In this document: positions 51,467 to 59,202 of the stretch, piece after piece | Layout of the letters: every line of letters starts with the position of its first letter | Numbering within the stretch: position 1 is the stretch's first letter | From: Elusimicrobia bacterium UBA6262 | Lineage (GTDB): Bacteria > CAYTYR01 > UBA6262 | Direction: 5' to 3' | Length of the DNA: 64,000 nucleotides | Assembly: GCA_002441095.1 (NCBI GenBank) | Contig: DJVG01000043.1 | Coordinates: 1 to 64,000 of the forward strand | Program-made: the position numbers and the translations under genes | Notes under the pieces: generated by a model | The model's database searches: none | What the model saw: the letters and a program-made list of their open reading frames with translations, nothing else | What the model was told of the DNA's origin: nothing

Positions 51467-53607
51467 CAATCAAAAATACGGCAGGAATAGTGCAGGTATA
51501 TCTCGTCAGCAGACCGCTGATATGGCGCAGGAGATACGCGGAACCCGGCTTGTTGATACAAATTCAAGGCCGGGATAGCTTTTTTGTTAACAAACAAACC
51601 AACTTCCCTGGCTCCGGCTGCAGTCGCCCTCACAATCGCTTCCTGTACCAGTTTCCTGGCTATGCCCAAACCACGGAACATTGGTTTTGTTTCCAGACCG
51701 AATATCAGCCAAAGTTTTTCGTCTTTTTCGTATTTGAAAATAGTCAAAGCACCAGTTATCGTCTTGTTCTTAAGCGCTATTAGACAATATCCTTCTTTTT
51801 TGAGGTCAATGATCAATTGCTCTATCTCCTGGACAATCATAGTAGCATATACGCTGCGCAGGGATTTCTTATCGGCTAATTCAGCTGCCCGGATAATTAT
51901 ATCTTTCCCCGCTATTTTTCCCATTAAACGCCGATAACTCCTCATTTTTTGAAAAGCGGAAAGGAGATTTATCCGGCGCGCCGCAATTTTATTAATAAAT
52001 AAAATAAACCTATAGCTTTTTTCTCCCAATGCCCGCCGCGCATAATCAGCAAAACCAACTTTAGAAACTTCTTGTTGGCTGATCAAAGCCATTTCTTGTT
52101 TATTAGGGAAAATAGCCTGCCAAATAAATTCCAGCCGTTTTCCCCACTTTTCGTTCATCCCCATGGTTACTAATCCCAGATTAACCTGCCGGCCATAAAA
52201 ACCATGCTTAATAAATCCTTTCAGGAACCGTCGTTCAAAGATACTTAGTTTTTTTGGCTTTAACTTCACCAAGCATTCCTGGGGCACCGGCACACCGAAA
52301 ACCTCATACACCAGTTCCAAGCCAAAATATACATACCTGTCCAGCCCAAGGCTAAAGGATTCTCTTGCCAGAAAATCCCAATCCAGGCTGCTGCCCTTCA
52401 ATTGCAGGAACTTAAAGAGATCATATAAAAGCATTCCCGGAGTATACGCATGCTGAAAAGCATGCAGGCATAAATAAATGACCTGATGCGTATCAGCTAA
52501 AGTCAGGGCTGGGACTTCATCCACATAAACGGTCGTGGCCGACTGCCAGATATTCTTCATTGTAAATTTTCCCAGGACTTCCTGCTCAAAAGGGAAGAGA
52601 TTTAATAGATGCCAATAAAGATGAACAAACCGGGGTGTTCCTTGCGGATCAGTGTACATTAAGCTATTGCGATAGGGATTTGCTTGCAGCGAGGAAAAGT
52701 CTTTAATAGCAAAAGGCGCGGTGTAATTTAATTCCTGCAGTATCCTGTCAGCCGCAGGCAGGTCTTCCCGGGCAACTAAAATATCTACATCTGTTATGGG
52801 GCGCAAACCAATGTCCGGATACAGCAATTCTGCCAGGACCGGCCCCTTAAAAACAAGGATCTTGATCCCCTGCCGGCGGAAAGCTGCCAATATCTCCCCG
52901 GTCTTTTTAAAAATTAAAACATTATTGGTAAGAGTTTGGTAATAACTGCTCCTGAATCGCTCTAATACCACTGCCGGGATATTCAGTCGTGCTGTCCCCC
53001 AAGCTTCTAAGGACTTGTATATCAGCGGCGCTACTTTTTCCTCTATGGCTCGCTGTAAAAAATATTCCCATTTAAATCCCGGAGCAGACAATTTTTCTAT
53101 CAGCGGACCATTTTCTTCCCGCTCACTGGGAATATTAACCAGCAGTTTTTCGTATATATCATCAGCGTCACCCAGCTTCTTAAATATTGCTGCCAGGGGA
53201 TAAAAATAAGGCCCTAACTGGGCCAGCCTAAACCAGAAATAGTTAGCGCTACCGTCTATATTCCTGTGCTTACCGTTCCGTTCAATAGCAATGACTTTAC
53301 CCAATACATCTTTTGCCTCTACTAGCGGATCCGGATGAATATAGGCATCGCCCTTGGTCACCAGGACAGTCTGCTCGCCTTGATCTAGCTTTTTTATTAC
53401 CCGGTGAACATATAATTTACCGGCACTGGTTTTACAAAAAACAATATCCCCTGAATTGATCATAGCTATTTCAACCGGCTCTACTACTATGGTATCACCA
53501 GTGCGCATAAATGGGCGCATACTGCCGCCGGCGACCTGGAATTTTAACCTGTTTTGGTCCGTCAGTATCTCCTGGCATATCCTGGAGAACTCTATCTGCG
53601 GATTCAT
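51466..53607 (-). CDS. Signal peptidase-like / nucleotidyltransferase / GNAT acetyltransferase fusion
   Basis: The protein has 713 residues in three parts. Residues 1 to about 112 are an S26-type (SipW/signal peptidase I-like) serine peptidase: Ser29 in GGSMRPFMRTGD, His68 in VHRVI, and the KGD...G-x-V block. Residues about 165-520 are a nucleotidyltransferase of the NTP_transf_5 type with D273 and D275 in GLRPITDVDILV. Residues about 570-713 are a GNAT acetyltransferase with the CoA loop RGLGIARKL. The peptidase part has no membrane anchor and could cleave the leader of the small peptide encoded in the same operon. It shares one base with the HPr-kinase-like gene stop. Confidence 0.88.
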   Translation of the reverse strand: MNPQIEFSRICQEILTDQNRLKFQVAGGSMRPFMRTGDTIVVEPVEIAMINSGDIVFCKTSAGKLYVHRVIKKLDQGEQTVLVTKGDAYIHPDPLVEAKDVLGKVIAIERNGKHRNIDGSANYFWFRLAQLGPYFYPLAAIFKKLGDADDIYEKLLVNIPSEREENGPLIEKLSAPGFKWEYFLQRAIEEKVAPLIYKSLEAWGTARLNIPAVVLERFRSSYYQTLTNNVLIFKKTGEILAAFRRQGIKILVFKGPVLAELLYPDIGLRPITDVDILVAREDLPAADRILQELNYTAPFAIKDFSSLQANPYRNSLMYTDPQGTPRFVHLYWHLLNLFPFEQEVLGKFTMKNIWQSATTVYVDEVPALTLADTHQVIYLCLHAFQHAYTPGMLLYDLFKFLQLKGSSLDWDFLARESFSLGLDRYVYFGLELVYEVFGVPVPQECLVKLKPKKLSIFERRFLKGFIKHGFYGRQVNLGLVTMGMNEKWGKRLEFIWQAIFPNKQEMALISQQEVSKVGFADYARRALGEKSYRFILFINKIAARRINLLSAFQKMRSYRRLMGKIAGKDIIIRAAELADKKSLRSVYATMIVQEIEQLIIDLKKEGYCLIALKNKTITGALTIFKYEKDEKLWLIFGLETKPMFRGLGIARKLVQEAIVRATAAGAREVGLFVNKKAIPALNLYQQAGFRVSPAPYQRSADEIYLHYSCRIFD

Positions 53608-54464
53608 TAAAACTGGCTCCTGACGAAATCTACTATATTTTTATCCGGTACAAATCCTATTTCCCAAGCCGGGATTTTTCTGGCAATTTCTACGCAAAAA
53701 GATAAGGCGAATTCGATCCCCTTTTTATCCCAAAATGGCAGGAAAGCAGTAGCCGCGATCCGGGCTGCGGTCTCTGCCGGAGAAAGAGCTTTCAAGCAGT
53801 TTTTGTTCGCTTTTTTAAGAAAATAAATTCCCTTTAATGGCGCTCTATCCGCGCAACACACCTGGCTTTTGCCATACCAGGGGGTACCGAAAATATATGG
53901 GGTCCCCTGCCACTGCCTGACCAACACCCGGTCATCATTAAGGATGGTGACTCCCTTTTCTTTTTCCCATAATTTTGCCATGGTACTCTTCCCGGCGCCG
54001 GAAGCTCCGAGAAAAAGCAACCCCCGTCCCTGGTCATTAATGCCACAGCTATGGGTTAATATACCTACCCCTAGAGAAAAAAGATGAATGAAATAAATTT
54101 CATCAAAAGGATATTGGAAAGGATAAATATTTAATTTCTTGGCTTGAGGATTTAAATAAATATCACCGGAGGAAAAGTTTTTCTTTAATACAACGGTTTG
54201 ATAGGGATGGGAGCCGAAATCCAGGTTATAAAAATGCAGGATATTCTTGCCCCAGGCAGTCCCGAAACACCAGGTAGCGCCAGAGTCAAAATTTATTTTT
54301 CCCATCTTGATCAACGGGAAGCTGCCTTGATGAATACGCAGTACTGCCTGACAATTACCAGCTGTTTGGAAAGGCCTATATCTTGCCTTAATATTAATCT
54401 CTTGATCATCAGCTGAGACCAGAGCAATAGTAACGCCGCCAATTGTCACCTTGAAATTTGGCAA
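53607..54464 (-). CDS. HPr kinase-like P-loop protein
   Basis: This 285-residue protein resembles the HprK-like proteins found beside PqqD and nucleotidyltransferase genes. Walker A is GASGAGKST (153-161), and a following ILNDDRVLVRQ (about 174-184) matches the Mg/nucleotide segment. The HPr-binding C-terminal signature of genuine HPr kinase is not evident. The first 140 residues form a beta-rich N-terminal domain. It could phosphorylate or activate the peptide, the peptidase or another partner. TTG start with GGTGG six bases upstream. No HPr or PTS gene is nearby. Confidence 0.85.
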   Translation of the reverse strand: MPNFKVTIGGVTIALVSADDQEINIKARYRPFQTAGNCQAVLRIHQGSFPLIKMGKINFDSGATWCFGTAWGKNILHFYNLDFGSHPYQTVVLKKNFSSGDIYLNPQAKKLNIYPFQYPFDEIYFIHLFSLGVGILTHSCGINDQGRGLLFLGASGAGKSTMAKLWEKEKGVTILNDDRVLVRQWQGTPYIFGTPWYGKSQVCCADRAPLKGIYFLKKANKNCLKALSPAETAARIAATAFLPFWDKKGIEFALSFCVEIARKIPAWEIGFVPDKNIVDFVRSQF

Positions 54465-54485
54465 TTTTATCCACCATACTTAAAT

Positions 54486-54644
54486 TTAAGAGCCGCTTGC
54501 TTTATTAACACATGAGTCAGGCCCTTTACAGCCAAATTGCGCTTTTAGGTCCCCGGTGGCGGCCTTGCAAGCCGTTAAAACTGCTTCTTCAGGAGACAAC
54601 TTGACTTCTTTTATTTGCGGTGTTTGATACTCTTTTTTGTCCAT
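54486..54644 (-). CDS. Candidate precursor peptide of a radical-SAM RiPP (52 aa)
   Basis: This short ORF is preceded by a very strong ribosome-binding site (GGAGGAGG five bases before ATG 54644). The leader-like part (about 1-22) holds YQTPQIKEVKLSPEEAVL. The core-like tail (about 23-52) has three cysteines at 26, 39 and 45 and ends Ala-Ser-Gly-Ser. The Y-x-x-P-x-I...EEAVL...C-K layout is like small peptides often encoded next to PqqD/HPr-kinase-like genes. It lies between the radical SAM/SPASM gene and the HPr-kinase-like gene. Its first 56 bases overlap the end of the radical-SAM gene in another frame. Modification is inferred. Confidence 0.78.
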   Translation of the reverse strand: MDKKEYQTPQIKEVKLSPEEAVLTACKAATGDLKAQFGCKGPDSCVNKASGS

Positions 54645-55716
54645 TTTTTCCTCCTCCGAATTCTTTAGCCCTGAGCTGGGCAATTTGGCACACAAAATCA
54701 ACGATAAACTCATCCTCGCCGCCTTCCAGGCTGGACCAGGCTGGGCAGAGATTGCAAAAAGCACTTTGCTGACACTGTCCGCAGGGTGAGTCCTTTTTCT
54801 GGCGCGTCAGCGAAGATATCTTAGCAAAACATTCATCCCATCCTTCACGGAAAGAACCAGCCAGTAAATCAAAGCTGGGTGAGCGCAACATATCGCACAG
54901 CCGTAATTGGCCATAAGAGTCTACGGCAAAAGAGCTTTTTCCCGCATTACAGGTAAAAAGTTTCTCCGAATACGCGGCCTGGCCATATTGGCCATTGAAT
55001 TCCTGCCAGCCCCGGGAGCGCTTCTGGTCCTCAATATCAAGTTGAACGACCTCGGCCGGAGAAAGCCGGCAGAAAATATTATCTTTCTGTCCGTTTATCC
55101 TGGGCCAGATCATAGCGTCGAACCGGAAATCTATTTTTAATTCTTGTTCCACATAATTTTTGATCGGCCAGAGTTCCGGCCGGTTCTGGGTAGTAACCAT
55201 GGTTTTTAATTTCAATGGAATTTCTCTGTCCAGCAACAACCTGATCCCGCGCTGGCAGAGATCCAGTGCTTCCCCGTTGCCAGTCATGGCTTTATAAGTT
55301 TCCCTGGATATGCCATATAAACTGATCTCTACTAAAAAAGGCGGATAATCCCGCAGGACATCGGCTATCTCCGGAGTCAATAATGTGCCATTAGTAAAAA
55401 GAGTGACAATAAGCCCTTTCTTTTTAGCATATAAATAAAGCTCAATAAAATCTTCCCTGAGCAAGGGTTCGCCGCCAGTGATCAACAGGTATAAGCACCC
55501 GGCTGCTGACAGTTTATCCAAGATCGTTTTAACCTGGCTGGTGTTTAATTCGGTTTTCCCTGGATCAGTTGTCTCATAACAGTGGACACAATGCAAATTG
55601 CAGCGCTGGGTTAAAGTGAATGTACCGCACAAGGGGGTTCTGGCAAGGATCGCTTTATCGTGCAGAGCAGCGGAAAATTCCGCATAACTGAGTTCCTGGA
55701 CTTGCGAACACGGCAT
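54589..55716 (-). CDS. Radical SAM/SPASM peptide-modifying enzyme
   Basis: This is a 375-residue enzyme. Its cluster motif is C39-x3-C43-x2-C46 (RCNLHCVHC), with GGEPLLRED, TNGTLL and LYGISRETY. The SPASM region holds Cys in FTCNAG, LRLCDM, SPCGQC, AFCNLC and VCQIA, enough for two auxiliary clusters, as in enzymes that make thioether or C-C bonds in ribosomal peptides. It shares one base with the PqqD stop (TAATG), and its C-terminal codons overlap the small peptide gene, so the two are translationally linked. The peptide partner is strongly suggested; the bond type cannot be read. Confidence 0.9.
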   Translation of the reverse strand: MPCSQVQELSYAEFSAALHDKAILARTPLCGTFTLTQRCNLHCVHCYETTDPGKTELNTSQVKTILDKLSAAGCLYLLITGGEPLLREDFIELYLYAKKKGLIVTLFTNGTLLTPEIADVLRDYPPFLVEISLYGISRETYKAMTGNGEALDLCQRGIRLLLDREIPLKLKTMVTTQNRPELWPIKNYVEQELKIDFRFDAMIWPRINGQKDNIFCRLSPAEVVQLDIEDQKRSRGWQEFNGQYGQAAYSEKLFTCNAGKSSFAVDSYGQLRLCDMLRSPSFDLLAGSFREGWDECFAKISSLTRQKKDSPCGQCQQSAFCNLCPAWSSLEGGEDEFIVDFVCQIAQLRAKEFGGGKNGQKRVSNTANKRSQVVS

Positions 55717-56015
55717 TATAATGCCCTGATTTCTTCAATTAATTTTTTAGTCTCCAACTGCCCGATGAAAGTGCTTACCTCTTTCCTGGCAGTCTCAGGA
55801 TTAACAGAAAAAGAACTAACCAAGGCGTCAATAATATGAGCCAGGCTTCTCTTGCCGTTAATATTGCTCCAGACAAAAGCACCCACTTCATTTAAGGTAT
55901 AAATACACTTAAGGTCAGCCACTTTGTCCCGGACCGGCACGAGAATTACTTCACCGGCGACCTGGCGAAAAACTATATTCTCATTTTTAGCAAATATTTT
56001 AGCTAAATCGTTCAT
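55716..56015 (-). CDS. PqqD-like RiPP recognition protein
   Basis: This is a 99-residue PqqD-family (RRE) protein. In RiPP pathways such proteins bind the leader peptide and hand it to the radical-SAM enzyme. The fold shows IVFRQVAGEVILVPVR, YTLNEVGAFVWSNINGKRS, the usual N-E-V-G/A-W helix pattern, and the C-terminal winged-helix piece (DALVSSFSVNPETARKEVSTFIGQLETKKLI). GGAGG is four bases before the ATG. It follows the HD-GYP gene by 20 bases, so it is probably on the same mRNA. Confidence 0.93.
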   Translation of the reverse strand: MNDLAKIFAKNENIVFRQVAGEVILVPVRDKVADLKCIYTLNEVGAFVWSNINGKRSLAHIIDALVSSFSVNPETARKEVSTFIGQLETKKLIEEIRAL

Positions 56016-56035
56016 GGCCCCTCCGGCAGGATTTC

Positions 56036-57127
56036 TTATTCCTTATCTAAATGCCTTATCCAAATAGCCGGCTCCGTAGCCAGGTTTACGCGTTTTTCCT
56101 CGGTGCACTCTTCGCCATTGCAAGTAGTGATTATTTTTACTACTGGACGAAGAATATTATTACTATTCAGGGCGACCACCCTGGCTAATTCCTTGGTGTT
56201 CAACTCCACCAGGCTGCCGATCGGGAAAATACCGATCTTGTTTATCAGCACCTTGATCAATTTAGGATCATAAGCGCTTTTATTTTTCAGTATCTCCTGG
56301 ATCGTTTCCCGGGCCTGGAATTCGGTGCGGTAGGTTCTCCGGTGCATCATGGCTTCATATATATCCAGGATACCGACTATAGAACTATATTCATGTATCT
56401 GGCTGCCCTTCAAGCCATCGGGATAACCGGAGCCGTCCAGATGTTCATGGTGTTGCCGCGCCACTTCAAAAACTACATCATCCAGGCCTTTGATACTGGA
56501 TAACATCTTGGCCGCAAACAAGGTATGGTTTTTTGTCCTCTCAAAATCTTCTTTGCTTAATTTATTGGCCTGGCTTATTATTTCCAGGTAATGAGCCATC
56601 CCCACATCATGCAATAAAGAGGCGGTCCCGAGTTCTTTTAACCGGTATGGTTCGTATCCTAATTCCAGGCCGATCATTATGGATAAAATACAGACATTGG
56701 TTACATGACAAAATATATATGTGGTTTGCGAAGAAACATCCGGATTTAACGCCAGTTCGGTCATTTTCTCCGGATGCGCCCTGGCTAGATCGATTATCTT
56801 GTCTACGATCGCGGAGATCCGGTGAATATCAATAAGCTCATAGATCGCATCTTCTTTCATTATTTCTTGCATTAAGGCCAGCGCATCATTATAGGCTTTT
56901 TCACATTCAGTGAAAGCAGCGACATCTATATTTTGTCTTATAGGCTGCGGGCTGGGCGTAATTATTTCTGCTTCTGCCGGTGCGGGAGCAGGTTGAAAAA
57001 CAGTTTCATGATGAGCAACTATGGGAGTGTCTAGTGGAGGAGCGGCGGAGACAGGTAATGGCTGGATACCCTTATCTGTTTTTTTTCTTTCCTCGATCTT
57101 TTTGAATATATCCGACATTTTAACCAT
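56036..57127 (-). CDS. HD-GYP domain protein (c-di-GMP phosphodiesterase)
   Basis: This 363-residue protein has the HD-GYP domain at about 125-290. The HD motif LLHDVGMAHY, the HH pair in RQHHEHLDGSGYPDGL and the late DIYEAMMHRRTYR are present. It is preceded by a Pro/Ala-rich linker (about 20-70) and followed by a small C-terminal domain. No receiver or membrane part is seen. The start is ATG 57127, which lies six bases after a consensus -10 box; the TTG at 57163 is actually the -35 hexamer. It heads the transcript of the peptide-modification cassette, implying c-di-GMP-linked control; the PilZ protein may be another part of the same circuit. Confidence 0.93.
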   Translation of the reverse strand: MVKMSDIFKKIEERKKTDKGIQPLPVSAAPPLDTPIVAHHETVFQPAPAPAEAEIITPSPQPIRQNIDVAAFTECEKAYNDALALMQEIMKEDAIYELIDIHRISAIVDKIIDLARAHPEKMTELALNPDVSSQTTYIFCHVTNVCILSIMIGLELGYEPYRLKELGTASLLHDVGMAHYLEIISQANKLSKEDFERTKNHTLFAAKMLSSIKGLDDVVFEVARQHHEHLDGSGYPDGLKGSQIHEYSSIVGILDIYEAMMHRRTYRTEFQARETIQEILKNKSAYDPKLIKVLINKIGIFPIGSLVELNTKELARVVALNSNNILRPVVKIITTCNGEECTEEKRVNLATEPAIWIRHLDKE

Positions 57128-57133
57128 GATAGT

Positions 57134-57163
57134 ATTATATATACCATAAAATGTTCTTGTCAA
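57134..57163 (-). promoter_or_regulatory. Consensus sigma-70 promoter of the HD-GYP/peptide operon (leaderless)
   Basis: TTGACA (57163-57158), an 18-base spacer and TATAAT (57139-57134) are perfect consensus boxes. The -10 box ends six bases before ATG 57127, so the transcript should begin at or next to the start codon. Confidence 0.88.
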
Positions 57164-57193
57164 GCAAGCAAGTAAAAAGGGAATTAGTTTTTA

Positions 57194-57250
57194 CCCGATA
57201 TTCTGGTATCCTGATAACCTCTTCCTGATCTCCTGATTCCCTGATATCCT
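57194..57250. repeat. ATATCAGG-type repeat array, single orientation
   Basis: About seven degenerate TATCAGG-like units (on the minus strand) fill the spacer between gltD and the HD-GYP promoter. It belongs to the same family as the arrays at 14689 and 18273 but has no opposite arm. Confidence 0.75.
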
Positions 57251-57254
57251 CAAT

Positions 57255-58700
57255 TTACATCTTTGGCAGGTTCGTCTTTCCCATCAGGTATTTATCTATA
57301 TTATAAGCCGCGGTACGGCCTTCGGATATGGCCCAGACTATCAGGGACTGGCCCCGGTGCATGTCCCCGGCAGTAAAAATCTTCTGAACTGAGGTTTGGT
57401 GGTTCTCCCCGGCCTTGACATTGCCCCTCTGGTCCAGTTCTACTTTCAGCTTTTCCAACAATCCTTTTGGTTCCGGGTGCAGGAACCCAAGCGCTAACAG
57501 TACCAGGTCTGCCTGGATATTGAACTCACTGCCGGCTATGTCCTTAGGTGATACGCAACCCTTGGCATCTTTACCTGACCAATCGATACGGACGCATTCC
57601 AAATGCTTGACCTGTCCTTTTTCCCCGCTGAATTTCCTGGTCTGGATGGCCCACTCCCTTTCCCCGCCTTCCTCATGGCTGGAAGAAGTCTTCAACAGCG
57701 GCGGATATTTGGGCCAGGGGAATTGCCCGGTCCGGCATTCCGGCGCTGGCGGCAGCAATTCGATCTGCACTACACAGCTGGCTCCCTGGCGATGGGCAGT
57801 GCCCACACAGTCTGCACCAGTATCACCGCCGCCGATCACTACCACTTTTTTGCCTTTAGTATCGATCAATTGGCTGGCTGGTATTTTTTCCCCGCTCACT
57901 TTTTTATTGGATTGGATCAGGTAATCCATGGCAAAATAAATTCCTGCCAATTCCCGGCCCGCGATTTTAAAGTCACGCGGCTGACGTGAGCCACCCGCGA
58001 GGCAGACAGCGTCAAATTCCTTCAACAGTTTAGCCACAGGATAATCAATTCCCGCATTTACATTGGTGCGGAATTCGATCCCTTCTTTTTCATAGATCTC
58101 CAGCCGGCGGTCCAGGATACTCTTTTCCAGCTTGAAGTCAGGAATACCGTAACGCAAAATACCGCCTGGTTTGGCGTCTTTTTCAAAAACCGTCACCTTA
58201 TGCCCGGCTTTGTTCAACTGGTCAGCCGCAGCCAGCCCGGCTGGTCCGGACCCGATCACTGCTACTTTCTTGCCGGTACGTTTCAGCGGCGGTTCAGGTT
58301 TGATCAGTCCCATTTTGAAAGCATATTCAATAATAGCCAGCTCATTCTCGCGGATCGTGACCGGGTCATCATTAATACCCAGCACGCAGGCAAACTCACA
58401 CAGAGCCGGGCACAAACGACCGGTAATTTCCGGCAGGTTGTTGCAGGCGTGCAGGAGTTCAATGGCCCGTTCCCAATGGGAGCGGTAAACCAGGTCGTTC
58501 CAGTCAGGAATATAATTACCGATCGGACAACCCCAATGGCAGAACGGCGTCCCGCAATCCATGCACCGCGAAGCCTGCTCCTGCGTTACTTCTTCTTTCC
58601 GCGGTACAACCACGTCACGGTAGTCTTTGGTCCGTACGCACACCGGCCGGTATTTTGTTTTTAGCCGTTTTACTTTTAAGAAACCCTTTGGATCACCCAT
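57255..58700 (-). CDS. gltD: Glutamate synthase (NADPH) small subunit
   Basis: This 481-residue flavoprotein passes electrons from NADPH to the large subunit. The N-terminal [4Fe-4S] domain has CMDCGTPFCHWGCPIGN; FAD binding is GSGPAGLAAA, NADPH binding is GGGDTGADC, and the C-terminal FAD motif is FTAGDMHRG. It follows gltB in order but is separated from it by the S23-type gene and its repeats, so the usual tight gltBD unit is interrupted. With glnN it completes the GS/GOGAT cycle. Confidence 0.96.
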   Translation of the reverse strand: MGDPKGFLKVKRLKTKYRPVCVRTKDYRDVVVPRKEEVTQEQASRCMDCGTPFCHWGCPIGNYIPDWNDLVYRSHWERAIELLHACNNLPEITGRLCPALCEFACVLGINDDPVTIRENELAIIEYAFKMGLIKPEPPLKRTGKKVAVIGSGPAGLAAADQLNKAGHKVTVFEKDAKPGGILRYGIPDFKLEKSILDRRLEIYEKEGIEFRTNVNAGIDYPVAKLLKEFDAVCLAGGSRQPRDFKIAGRELAGIYFAMDYLIQSNKKVSGEKIPASQLIDTKGKKVVVIGGGDTGADCVGTAHRQGASCVVQIELLPPAPECRTGQFPWPKYPPLLKTSSSHEEGGEREWAIQTRKFSGEKGQVKHLECVRIDWSGKDAKGCVSPKDIAGSEFNIQADLVLLALGFLHPEPKGLLEKLKVELDQRGNVKAGENHQTSVQKIFTAGDMHRGQSLIVWAISEGRTAAYNIDKYLMGKTNLPKM

Positions 58701-58715
58701 TCTTATACCTCGTTT

Positions 58716-58782
58716 TTCGGTTTACGGTTACGATGCCCGTTTACAAACTTCGGTTTACGGGTGCGGTTTCGATGCCCGTTTA
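58716..58782. repeat. Two direct copies of a TTCGGTTTACGG...CGATGCCCGTTTA repeat
   Basis: Copies at 58716-58743 and 58749-58782 differ mainly by a short insertion. The second copy overlaps the 3' end of the S23-type gene and encodes its final residues (about KRASKPHP). Confidence 0.75.
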
Positions 58783-59165
58783 AAACTGTTCCAAACATTT
58801 CCGAGTTTATATAACTGTCGCGCTGATTTATCATATGAATCTATCAATTTATTACATAATAAAACATCTGTTTGTTCTGGATAAATATCCTTAGTCTGAT
58901 TCAAGCTGACAATTATTTCATTACACTCAGCCATTGCGTCATCAATATACTTTTGGAAGCCAGCTTTTTGATGTCGTTTCGCGTACCCCTCAGCTATTAA
59001 TCTTGGCACTGACTTACATGCTCTACTTAGCTGATCTTTCAAATCATATCTTTCAACATCTGGTAATTTTGGTAAGACCTCTTTCATTACTACAAGCATC
59101 GCTTTATAAGTATTGTTATATACTTCCAAATCCGTAAAACTAACAATCTTCTTTTTATTTTCCAA
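58755..59165 (-). CDS. S23/IVS-type four-helix-bundle protein
   Basis: This 136-residue helical protein belongs to the S23 (23S rRNA intervening sequence) family; its function is unknown and the genes are often in intervening sequences or mobile-like settings. It opens with FTDLEVYNNTYKAMLVVMKEV and shows the conserved LKDQLSRACKSVPRLIAEGYAKRHQKAG and the late ECNEIIVSL. The start is TTG with AAAGGA six bases upstream; the C-terminal residues come from a repeat. It is placed between gltB and gltD, with 39-bp repeats on one side and other repeats on the other, as if inserted into an older operon. Confidence 0.88.
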   Translation of the reverse strand: MENKKKIVSFTDLEVYNNTYKAMLVVMKEVLPKLPDVERYDLKDQLSRACKSVPRLIAEGYAKRHQKAGFQKYIDDAMAECNEIIVSLNQTKDIYPEQTDVLLCNKLIDSYDKSARQLYKLGNVWNSFKRASKPHP

Positions 59166-59202
59166 TTCTTTTCCTTTCGCTCTCCGAAACCGTATATCGA
59201 TT

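Noticed and set aside
53607..54464. True HPr kinase/phosphorylase
   Set aside because: The P-loop is there but no HPr or PTS gene is near and the HPrK C-terminal signature is not seen; the setting is that of HprK-like cassette proteins.
54645..54764. Longer start for the small peptide gene
   Set aside because: The extra 40 residues lie in the radical-SAM gene and would bypass the very strong GGAGGAGG site in front of ATG 54644.
57128..57163. TTG start for the HD-GYP gene
   Set aside because: This TTG is the first half of a consensus TTGACA -35 box; the transcript would start at ATG 57127.
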